Of a stretch of DNA of 13,973 nucleotides, positions 8,333 through 13,973 are shown piece after piece; the stretch's first letter is position 1, and each line of letters begins with the position of its first letter. Source of the DNA: JANNSW01 sp031431235 (GTDB taxonomy: Bacteria > Pseudomonadota > Alphaproteobacteria > Rhizobiales > Hyphomicrobiaceae). The translations under genes were made by a program, and so were the position numbers. The notes beneath the pieces are model-generated. The model did not search any database. It was not told the DNA's origin and saw only the letters and a list, made by a program, of their open reading frames with translations. The stretch covers positions 1 through 13,973 of the forward strand of contig JANPDA010000444.1 in NCBI GenBank assembly GCA_031431235.1, given 5' to 3'.

Positions 8333-9643
8333 TCAGCCTGAATGTGACCCCGAAGGGCGATGCCTCACGGAGCGAAGCGCTCCAAACCGACGCTCGATTC
8401 GTTTCGCATTGTCGGCAATCCCGCTCACCAGGCGTTCCAGGAATGGCATCGGCAGGCCCTCGGCAACGGACTTGTCGCGGATGCTCGCGGCAAGGTCGGG
8501 GAGCTTGTCGACCAGATCGCGCACGAATGCGATGGCGCGCTCGTCGGGGAAGCCGCAATACTTTGCGGCACGCGCCCAATGGTCTGGGTTGATTTCGTCG
8601 ATCAGACGCCGGCCGCCAATGGTCATGGCCAGCGATAGCTCCGTGCGCCGGTCATGAAACGGCAGGAACGAGATCACGTCGTAGAGCGGCATCAGCCGGA
8701 AAGCACCACCAGGCTCGTAGAGGATCGCATAGTTCTTGGCGTGGGCGTCCGTGCCGCCGATCACGAAATTGAACGCCTGAGCGCGCATGAAGCGCTCGCG
8801 GTCGATGTCGGGCGCCTTGGACGAGTGCAGCAGTGTCATGATCTCGGCAACGCCTGGGCCACCCTCCGACTGATACTTGTTGCGCGGATAGACTCCCAGC
8901 GCTTGACAACAATCCTCCTGATGGATGCGTTTGACCATGTTGTCCCTGGTATCTCGGTACCTGTCGAAGCGCCGGACGATGATCGTCGGGATCGCGCCAA
9001 TGACCTCGACCTCCGATTCGACGGCAGGAACGCCGGCCGCTCTGGCCAGTTGCAGACAGAAGTGCTCGTTGGTGGCCAGGCCCGGAAAGCGCGAGCCTTC
9101 GGGCTTCAGGATATGTGTCGTTGGCGTTCGCCCACGCGGCACTCCCCAACGCCTCTCGGTGCGGTAGAGCGCGGTCTTGGATTGTGCACCGGCCAAACTG
9201 AACTTGCCGGTGTCGCTCTCGAGCCGGCCAGCACCAGGATCCTCCAAAAGCGTGGCAATGCGCTGCTCGAGGCTCGCTCCGGTGATCCACCTCACATTGC
9301 CATGGCCCGCCAACTCGAAACCCGGCGGGGTCAGTTGGACGGCACCAGGGCAGTCCTCGCCCATCGCGCTCAAGAGGGCCATGGGGTTGCGAGCGGACAC
9401 CTTGTAGCGCTGGGCCCACCGATCGAGTGTCATTTCGTTGTCGGGCAGCAAGCCCCACATCCAACGGCCGATGGCGCGCGTGCCGTGAGCGCGCTGGGAG
9501 ATCGGCATCGAGTGCGAAATCGGGATACGCGCCCCACGCTCGATGTACTCAGGGTCGTACTCGAACCGGAAGCTGCCATTCGAGCGCTCGATCACGATCC
9601 CGGCCAGGGCATCGGCAATTCGGACCTCCAGCGTGCGAGCCAT
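8333..9643 (-). CDS. hipA: HipA-family serine/threonine kinase toxin
   Basis: The 436-residue protein matches full-length HipA. The E. coli enzyme phosphorylates glutamyl-tRNA synthetase, halting translation and promoting dormancy; homologues may use other targets. After the N-terminal subdomain comes the mobile ATP loop KFSLAGAQSKTALY, whose S149 corresponds to the autophosphorylated serine of E. coli HipA. Next are GRTPTTHILKPE with the ATP-contacting K180, the catalytic loop GGTDAHAKNY (D299, N304), and the metal-binding aspartate in LYDV (D322). All catalytic residues are present, so the kinase is predicted active. The ATG at 9643 overlaps the TGA of hipB by one base, which couples translation. 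Its 3' end faces the acyl-CoA ligase gene. A small perfect hairpin (8369-8383) lies within its last codons. Confidence 0.93.
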   Translation of the reverse strand: MARTLEVRIADALAGIVIERSNGSFRFEYDPEYIERGARIPISHSMPISQRAHGTRAIGRWMWGLLPDNEMTLDRWAQRYKVSARNPMALLSAMGEDCPGAVQLTPPGFELAGHGNVRWITGASLEQRIATLLEDPGAGRLESDTGKFSLAGAQSKTALYRTERRWGVPRGRTPTTHILKPEGSRFPGLATNEHFCLQLARAAGVPAVESEVEVIGAIPTIIVRRFDRYRDTRDNMVKRIHQEDCCQALGVYPRNKYQSEGGPGVAEIMTLLHSSKAPDIDRERFMRAQAFNFVIGGTDAHAKNYAILYEPGGAFRLMPLYDVISFLPFHDRRTELSLAMTIGGRRLIDEINPDHWARAAKYCGFPDERAIAFVRDLVDKLPDLAASIRDKSVAEGLPMPFLERLVSGIADNAKRIERRFGALRSVRHRPSGSHSG

Positions 9644-9939
9644 CAGTCGAGGCCCGCGTCCGAAATCTCGTCGATGGAATAGCGCGCCGAAATTGGCGGG
9701 GCAGCCGTGGCGCGGGCGTCCGCGTCGCTCACTCCCAGACGCGCCTCCAGACTAATGCCGAGCTCCTGCATGACGGCGAGGACGAATGAGAGCGCGGGCT
9801 GCCCTTTGCCACGCTCCAGATAGAGCACGCGTTGGCGGCGCACATTCAACCTTGCTGCAAGCGCACCCTGGGTGAGGCCCGCATCCGTGCGGGCTTGCCG
9901 CAGCAATCCGCCCAGCTCGCGGGCGTTGCGAATGAGCAT
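9643..9939 (-). CDS. hipB: HipB-family antitoxin, XRE-type DNA-binding protein
   Basis: The 98-residue protein has a Cro/C1-type helix-turn-helix at about 7-62 (LRQARTDAGLTQGALAARLN, then VRRQRVLYLERGKGQPAL), followed by a flexible Ala/Asp-rich tail. Such antitoxins bind and inhibit the cognate kinase and repress their own operon. The frame is open far upstream, to 10128, but the upstream part crosses the promoter region and is not family-like; ATG at 9939 gives the normal HipB size. No good Shine-Dalgarno is seen before it. The stop overlaps the hipA start by one base, so the order is antitoxin then toxin, as usual. A palindrome upstream is the probable operator. Confidence 0.9.
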   Translation of the reverse strand: MLIRNARELGGLLRQARTDAGLTQGALAARLNVRRQRVLYLERGKGQPALSFVLAVMQELGISLEARLGVSDADARATAAPPISARYSIDEISDAGLD

Positions 9940-9973
9940 GTCGGTGGCCGTTTGTTTGATTCGTCGAACCTCG

Positions 9974-10002
9974 AGAATTGTGCTTTGAAGCGAACATGTC
10001 AA
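9974..10002 (-). promoter_or_regulatory. Predicted hipBA promoter
   Basis: On the minus strand a perfect -35 box TTGACA (10002-9997) is followed after 17 bases by AATTCT (9979-9974), a partial -10 match. Transcription would start near 9967, leaving a leader of about 28 bases before the hipB ATG. The -35 box lies in the middle of the palindrome at 9991-10010. Confidence 0.55.
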
Positions 10003-10010
10003 GATGTTCG
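9991..10010. promoter_or_regulatory. Palindromic operator candidate for HipB
   Basis: CGAACAT (9991-9997) and ATGTTCG (10004-10010) form perfect seven-base inverted arms with a six-base spacer. This size suits a dimeric helix-turn-helix repressor. The palindrome covers the predicted hipBA -35 box, so binding would block the promoter. It may also affect the divergent DUF1993 transcription unit, whose start codon is about 140 bases away. Confidence 0.55.
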
Positions 10011-10146
10011 ATCTGGCAGACATTATCCGCAGCTCGCCCAAACGAGCATGCCCCGCACCACTTTGCCCCACACCCGAAAACCGCCTATGGATGCGGCGAG
10101 CCTGGCGCTGGTGGTGGTCGCCAGGCAATGCACAGAGGTCCCCGTC

Positions 10147-10653
10147 ATGTCAGCCGCTCTCTACGATTCATCCGTCCCCGTGCTCACGCACATGCTCACC
10201 GCGCTTGCCAAGATCCTCGACAAGGCGGCAGCGCACGCCGAAGCCAAGAAGATCGATCCGCTGGTGCTGACGGGCGCGCGGCTCTATCCCGACATGTTCG
10301 CGCTCGCCCGCCAGGTGCAGCTCGCGACCGACTTCGCCAAGGGCGCCGGCGCCCGCCTCGCCGGTATCGAGGTGCCGAAATACGAGGACACCGAGAAGAC
10401 GATCTCCGAGCTGAAGGCTCGCATCGACAAGACCGTCGCATTTCTCGCGGGCTTGAAGCCCCAGCAGTTCGAGGGGGCGGCAGGCCGTGACATCGTCATC
10501 ACCGGCGGCGGCAACAAATACGAGTTCAAGGGCAAGGACTTCCTCGCCCGCTGGGCACTGCCGCACTTCTATTTCCATCTGACGACCGCCTACAACATCC
10601 TGCGCCACAACGGCGTCGAGATCGGCAAGGGCGATTTCATGGGCCGGAGCTGA
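10147..10653 (+). CDS. DUF1993 family protein
   Basis: The 168-residue soluble protein matches the DUF1993 family. The N-terminus MSAALYDSSVPVLTHMLTAL is followed by KILDKAAAHAEAKKID, ARLYPDMFALARQVQLATDF (44-63), the AGIEVPKYEDTEKT segment at 72-85, and the conserved C-terminus ALPHFYFHLTTAYNILRHNG with EIGKGDF (137-164). The family is helical and related in fold to DinB-like four-helix bundles; its biochemical role is not established. The ATG at 10147 has AGAGG about nine bases upstream and gives the family N-terminus; an ATG at 10087 would add 20 non-conserved residues. It is divergent from hipBA and is followed after 29 bases by the 398-residue gene, so cotranscription with the Hsp70-like unit is possible. 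Confidence 0.88.
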   Translation: MSAALYDSSVPVLTHMLTALAKILDKAAAHAEAKKIDPLVLTGARLYPDMFALARQVQLATDFAKGAGARLAGIEVPKYEDTEKTISELKARIDKTVAFLAGLKPQQFEGAAGRDIVITGGGNKYEFKGKDFLARWALPHFYFHLTTAYNILRHNGVEIGKGDFMGRS

Positions 10654-10682
10654 CCAGCCCAGCAGGTCGGATCGAGGCACGC

Positions 10683-11879
10683 ATGACGAAGGCGCTCGAT
10701 ATGCCGGCAAAGGACGGGGCGGCGCGCGGGACCAAGGTCCCGGCGGCCGTCAGTCTCGTCGTGCGCCTGAAGCGGCTGGCCGCGCTGGAGCAGGCTGGAT
10801 CGAGCCAGGCGATTGCCGCCGACCTGACAGAGCCGTTCCCGGAGGCAGGGCGCGAGGAGGCGATCTCGCCGTTCGAGCTGACCGCACGCGAGTTGGAGCG
10901 GGCGAGCAGGGCGCTCGCCACGATCCAGCCAACCTGGCTCGGCGCCTATGCCGCGAGCGCGGCGCTCGCAGCCGGGCAAAAGCGGACGCGGCGATTCTGG
11001 CTCAGCCGGCTGCTGGCCGCGGGCACGGTCGCCATCGCCCTCGCCGGTCTGGCCGAAGCCCTGCAAAGCGTGCCGGCGGCCGAGCGGATGCGCAGGCTGC
11101 GCACCGTGCTCGAAGACTTGGCGGACGCCAAGGGACCGCTCGCCGGGCGGCCGGCGGGCGAGTTAGCGCCGGCGCTCGACCGGCTCTACCGGGCGATCGA
11201 GCCGGCCCGCACACCTCGCCAATTCGCGCTGAAAGCATTGCCGTTCGTTGCCTTGATGCGCACGGCGTTGCCGGAGCTGGCGCCGCGGCTGCAACTCGCA
11301 GCAGCCGAGCAGCCGGTCGCGCGGCTCGCGCCACTGCTCGGCGATCCGGTAGCGCGCCTGCTCGATCAACCCCATTGGGGGCGGCTCGCCGAGGTGGCCG
11401 ACGCACTGCTGTGGCAGGCGGTGTTGCGCCATCTGGCACCCGCAACCGGCAATGCGCCTCGTGGCGGCACGGACGAGGACGCGCTCTATGTGCTCGATCG
11501 GGCGGCAGCGCGGGTGTTTCAGGTCGAGCTGTCGACCCGGCGCGCTTTCAGCGGGGATGCCGCACCCCACGAGCGCGTGCTGAAGACACTCGAAGCCGCC
11601 GACCCGGCGCTCGCACGGCTCTATCGCTCGGCCGCCGGGCGCCAGCGCCTGTTGCTGCAGACGATCCGCAATCTGGCGAGCCGACGCGGGCTCGAAGCCG
11701 AAGGGGCGGAAGGCGACGTCGTTGCTTTCGACGCCGCGCGCCACACCCTCGTCGACGCAGGGCAGCATGTGCCCGCGCGCGTCCGCCTGCTCGATCCCCC
11801 GATCACGAGGGAGTACCAGCCCGGCCGGCGCGAGCTTTTGCAGAAGGGCGAGGTCGAGCCGGTGGAAGATGGCGATTAG
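10683..11879 (+). CDS. Unrecognised 398-residue protein paired with an Hsp70-like ATPase
   Basis: I do not recognise a named family. The protein is rich in Ala, Leu and Arg and mostly helical by composition. A hydrophobic stretch at about 110-127 (LLAAGTVAIALAGLAEAL) could be one weak membrane segment or a buried helix; no signal peptide is seen. Residues 320-335 look like a helix (RQRLLLQTIRNLASRR). The C-terminus at 346-390 (VVAFDAARHTLVDAG, then VPARVRLLDPPI and RRELLQKGEVEP) recalls the beta-domain of GrpE, with its F-(D/N)-P-x-x-H pattern, although the proline is replaced here by alanine. It lies 60 bases before the chosen start of the Hsp70-like gene and 29 bases after the DUF1993 gene. 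A role as partner or nucleotide-exchange factor of that ATPase is inference. Its ribosome site is weak. Confidence 0.75.
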   Translation: MTKALDMPAKDGAARGTKVPAAVSLVVRLKRLAALEQAGSSQAIAADLTEPFPEAGREEAISPFELTARELERASRALATIQPTWLGAYAASAALAAGQKRTRRFWLSRLLAAGTVAIALAGLAEALQSVPAAERMRRLRTVLEDLADAKGPLAGRPAGELAPALDRLYRAIEPARTPRQFALKALPFVALMRTALPELAPRLQLAAAEQPVARLAPLLGDPVARLLDQPHWGRLAEVADALLWQAVLRHLAPATGNAPRGGTDEDALYVLDRAAARVFQVELSTRRAFSGDAAPHERVLKTLEAADPALARLYRSAAGRQRLLLQTIRNLASRRGLEAEGAEGDVVAFDAARHTLVDAGQHVPARVRLLDPPITREYQPGRRELLQKGEVEPVEDGD

Positions 11880-11939
11880 CCGGTGATCCTGGCATCGAGC
11901 TGTCGTATGCTGGGAGCAGAAGGATCACATTCGCACCCC

Positions 11940-13430
11940 ATGGCACGATTTCCACTCGACCTCTCCTCGACCGAGGCCAAGCCCAAGAAGCACAAGGCGC
12001 TGATGGCGCTCGACTTCGGTACGGCTTTCTCCAAGGCGTCCGTGATCCTCGACCGGGATGGCGGCGAGGTGCGCTTGCTGCCGCTCGGGCGGATCGCTTC
12101 GCGGGCGAGCTTCCAGGCCCAAGACAACCCCTATGTGCTCGCCTCGACCGTGTTCGTGCAGGACGGCCAGTTCCTGTTCGGGCCCAAAGCCTATGCGGAA
12201 AGCCTGCTGGCGCCAGCCGGCCGCGCCCGCTTCGAGAGCCCGAAATTGCTCTTCAACAGCGACGACGTTGAGCGTCTCTCGATGGCGCCAGTGCCCGAGG
12301 AGTTCGTACCCGGGGCAATCCGCTTCCGTCATATCGACATGGTGCTGCTCTATCTCGCCTATCTGACGGCGACGGCTGGCGAAGCGCTGGAGGCCGCCGG
12401 CCTGCCGCGGCACATCCTGAGGCGCTATGCGGTGCCGGGCTGGACGCCGGAGCGATCCGCCACCTATGCGCAGGGCATGCGGGTGCTGCTCGCCTCGGCC
12501 CAGGTCCTGGCCGATACTTTCCGCGGGCGCTGGCAGCAGGGCATACCGGTGCCCGACGCCCGCGCCGCGCTCGATGCGCTGACCGAGATCGAGGTGGAGC
12601 TGCCGATCGGGCTCGTCGCCGAGGGGCTCGACGAGGCGACGGCTGCTGGCATCTCGATCTTCAATCCGCGCTGGCGGGCGCCCAAGATCTTCGTGGTCGT
12701 CGATGTGGGCGCGGGAACCGCCGACATGGCGGCCTTTCTCGTGTTCAAACACTCGAGCCTGCCGTTCAAGCGCTTCAAGGTGGCTCAGCTCCAGGGCACA
12801 GCCCGCGGCTTCGACCGGGTCGGCAATGCGCTCGACCGGCTGCTGTCGGCGATGGCGCTCGCCAAGGCCGGCATCTGGCCCGGCGACCAGCGCCGGCGCG
12901 CCGCCGAGCGGGCGGTCGCACGCCAGGTGCGCGAGCTGAAGGAGGCGCTGTTCCGGCCGCCCTATCTGGTCGAGATCGCGGTCACCCGTGACGAGGTGGT
13001 GGCGGTTTCGCTGCAGGAGTTCCTCGACAGCTCGGAAGTGCGCTCGCTCGCCGACGGTCTCAGGCTGAAGTTTCGCGAGGTGGTGGAGGCAATCGGCGCC
13101 AACCCGTTCCTGCGCTACGGCGCGGAGTTGCACGTCCACCTGACCGGCGGGGGAGCGCAGCTGCCGTTCGTGACGGCGCTGACCGAGGAGGCGATCGTCG
13201 CGGGCGGCCGCAAGCTCAGGATCGTCCGCCACCTGGAGCCGCCCGATTGGATCGAGCAGTCGGGTGCCGAGTGGGTGCGCCATTTCTCCCAGCTCGCCGT
13301 GGTGATCGGCGCGCCCTTGCCGAATATCCCCGAAGGGGCCGGCCCTTATCTGCCGGGTGCGCTGCATCCGACCCCACCGGGGCCACGCCGGCTCGGGGCC
13401 GACAAAGTCATGCGGGAATGGTGGCGCTGA
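11940..13430 (+). CDS. Hsp70/actin-fold ATPase without recognisable substrate-binding domain
   Basis: The 496-residue protein has the Hsp70 nucleotide-binding layout. Phosphate 1 is ALDFGTAFSKASV (D25-T28). A VPGWTPERSATY segment at 165-176 stands where DnaK has its VPAYF stretch, AEGLDEATAAGI (227-238) resembles the NEPTAAAL connect motif, phosphate 2 is VVVDVGAGTADMAAF (252-266), and the adenosine motif is LTGGGAQLPFV (401-411). After that only about 85 residues remain, ending in a Pro-rich tail, so the DnaK peptide-binding domain and lid are absent. The start is uncertain: the same frame is open from GTG 11883 (3 bases after the previous stop) and from ATG 11907. I chose ATG 11940 because homology-like sequence begins soon after it; AAGGA lies about 16 bases upstream, which is rather far. 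It probably shares a transcript with the 398-residue gene. Confidence 0.88.
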   Translation: MARFPLDLSSTEAKPKKHKALMALDFGTAFSKASVILDRDGGEVRLLPLGRIASRASFQAQDNPYVLASTVFVQDGQFLFGPKAYAESLLAPAGRARFESPKLLFNSDDVERLSMAPVPEEFVPGAIRFRHIDMVLLYLAYLTATAGEALEAAGLPRHILRRYAVPGWTPERSATYAQGMRVLLASAQVLADTFRGRWQQGIPVPDARAALDALTEIEVELPIGLVAEGLDEATAAGISIFNPRWRAPKIFVVVDVGAGTADMAAFLVFKHSSLPFKRFKVAQLQGTARGFDRVGNALDRLLSAMALAKAGIWPGDQRRRAAERAVARQVRELKEALFRPPYLVEIAVTRDEVVAVSLQEFLDSSEVRSLADGLRLKFREVVEAIGANPFLRYGAELHVHLTGGGAQLPFVTALTEEAIVAGGRKLRIVRHLEPPDWIEQSGAEWVRHFSQLAVVIGAPLPNIPEGAGPYLPGALHPTPPGPRRLGADKVMREWWR

Positions 13431-13468
13431 TTGGCCCGATCCGTGCTCGAATTGCAGCCCCGCCTCCG

Positions 13469-13497
13469 TTGACCGGATTTGGTGTGACAGATATAGG
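13469..13497 (+). promoter_or_regulatory. Predicted rpsT promoter
   Basis: TTGACC (13469-13474) and TATAGG (13492-13497) are separated by exactly 17 bases. The -35 matches the consensus at five of six positions and the -10 at four of six. Transcription would begin near 13504, giving a leader of about 140 bases before rpsT. No other gene is seen between 13431 and 13646. Confidence 0.6.
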
Positions 13498-13646
13498 AAG
13501 CGTCATCTGAGGCCGACCCGGCATCTGCCCGTGCGGTCATTGTGCTCATCTGGATCGTCAGCGGCCGAGGCCGGAACGATCCCAGTCTCGCCCGGTCGCA
13601 AGGCAGGGCTCACCCAGAACGACGACACCCAAACGAGGATCAACGC

Positions 13647-13913
13647 ATGGCCAAAACGACGTCGGCCAGAAAAGCAGCGCGCCAGGCAGTCAAGCGCACC
13701 GAGATCAACAAGTCACGCAGGAGCCGCATGCGCACCTACGTGAAGAAGGTCGAGGAAGCGATCTCGTCCGGCGACAAGGATGCGGCGCTGAAGGCGCTGA
13801 AGGCAGCCGAGCCGCAACTCGCGCGCGCGGCGCAAAAGGGAATTGCCGAGCGCAAGACGGCGTCTCGCAAGGTCTCGCGCCTCACCAAGCGCGTGCGCGC
13901 ACTCGGCGCCTAG
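13647..13913 (+). CDS. rpsT: 30S ribosomal protein S20
   Basis: The 88-residue basic protein binds 16S rRNA and helps assemble the small subunit. The N-terminus MAKTTSARKAARQAVKRTEI with NKSRRSRMRTYVKKVEEAI, and the C-terminus KGIAERKTASRKVSRLTKRV, are typical of S20, and the length is usual. The ATG at 13647 is preceded by GAGGA at 13635-13639. A good promoter lies about 150 bases upstream, so it is transcribed apart from the Hsp70-like gene. The stop TAG at 13911-13913 is part of the CTAG that opens a repeat element. In many alphaproteobacteria dnaA follows rpsT, but the window ends before that can be seen. Confidence 0.96.
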   Translation: MAKTTSARKAARQAVKRTEINKSRRSRMRTYVKKVEEAISSGDKDAALKALKAAEPQLARAAQKGIAERKTASRKVSRLTKRVRALGA

Positions 13914-13973
13914 TGTCCTGTCTCCGAAATACGCTCAATCTCGCAGTGTCCTCTGAAGCGTATTTCGGAGATG
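13910..13973. repeat. Left part of a second CTAGTGT-bounded inverted-repeat element
   Basis: Starting at the CTAG that contains the rpsT stop codon, the sequence reads CTAGTGTCCTG. Then TCTCCGAAATACGCT (13921-13935) pairs perfectly over 15 bases with AGCGTATTTCGGAGA (13957-13971) across a 21-base loop. An internal AGTGTCCT copy lies at 13945-13952. The CTAGTGT start matches the ends of the element at 1041-1172, although the interior differs. There is no T-tract, so it is not a clear terminator, although the hairpin might act as one for rpsT. The right end lies outside the window. Confidence 0.6.

Noticed and set aside
8369..8383. Six-base stem with three-base loop (GGAGCG/CGCTCC) near the end of hipA
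   Set aside because: It lies inside the coding region, is short and has no T-tract, so I do not call it a terminator.
11925..13367. 480-codon minus-strand frame opposite the Hsp70-like gene
   Set aside because: Low-complexity His/Arg/Asp-rich translation; the plus strand carries the ATPase motifs.

Overview
The window is GC-rich bacterial chromosome with strong GC bias at third codon positions. Long antisense shadow frames lie over most genes. The F1-ATPase gene order atpH-atpA-atpG, the Alphaproteobacteria-like proteins and an rpsT at the right edge (often next to dnaA in that class) point to an alphaproteobacterium. I cannot name the genus.

Layout. (1) 1-3290, minus strand: part of the F1 ATP synthase operon, atpH (delta), atpA (alpha), atpG (gamma), followed by the start of a small unidentified gene where atpD would be expected. 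atpH and atpA overlap by one base. atpA and atpG are separated by a 31-base perfect stem-loop that includes the atpA stop codon, and by a 132-bp CTAG-bounded element made of two related hairpins. (2) 3475-5075: an EamA-type transporter (minus), a small lipoprotein gene with less GC-biased codons (plus), a possible remnant reading frame, and a strong hairpin. (3) 5073-8302: a divergent pair made of a class III PLP aminotransferase (minus) and an AMP-forming acyl-CoA ligase (plus). (4) 8333-9939: a hipBA-type toxin-antitoxin pair (minus), with a palindrome lying on the -35 box of its predicted promoter. (5) 10147-13430, plus strand: a DUF1993 protein, an unrecognised 398-residue protein and an Hsp70/actin-fold ATPase without a recognisable substrate-binding domain; spacing suggests one transcript. 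(6) 13647-13913: rpsT with a good promoter, followed at once by another CTAGTGT-bounded inverted repeat that runs to the window edge.

How the genes fit together. The atp genes encode the catalytic head and stalk of the respiratory ATP synthase. The aminotransferase and acyl-CoA ligase may serve catabolism of an amino or organic acid, but their substrates cannot be read from sequence. HipB should repress its own operon and neutralise the HipA kinase. The most unusual coding unit is the 398-residue protein plus the Hsp70-like ATPase: the C-terminus of the first loosely recalls the GrpE beta-domain, which suggests a dedicated ATPase-partner pair. The most unusual non-coding feature is the set of CTAGTG-bounded hairpin elements beside housekeeping genes, one of them inside the ATP synthase operon.
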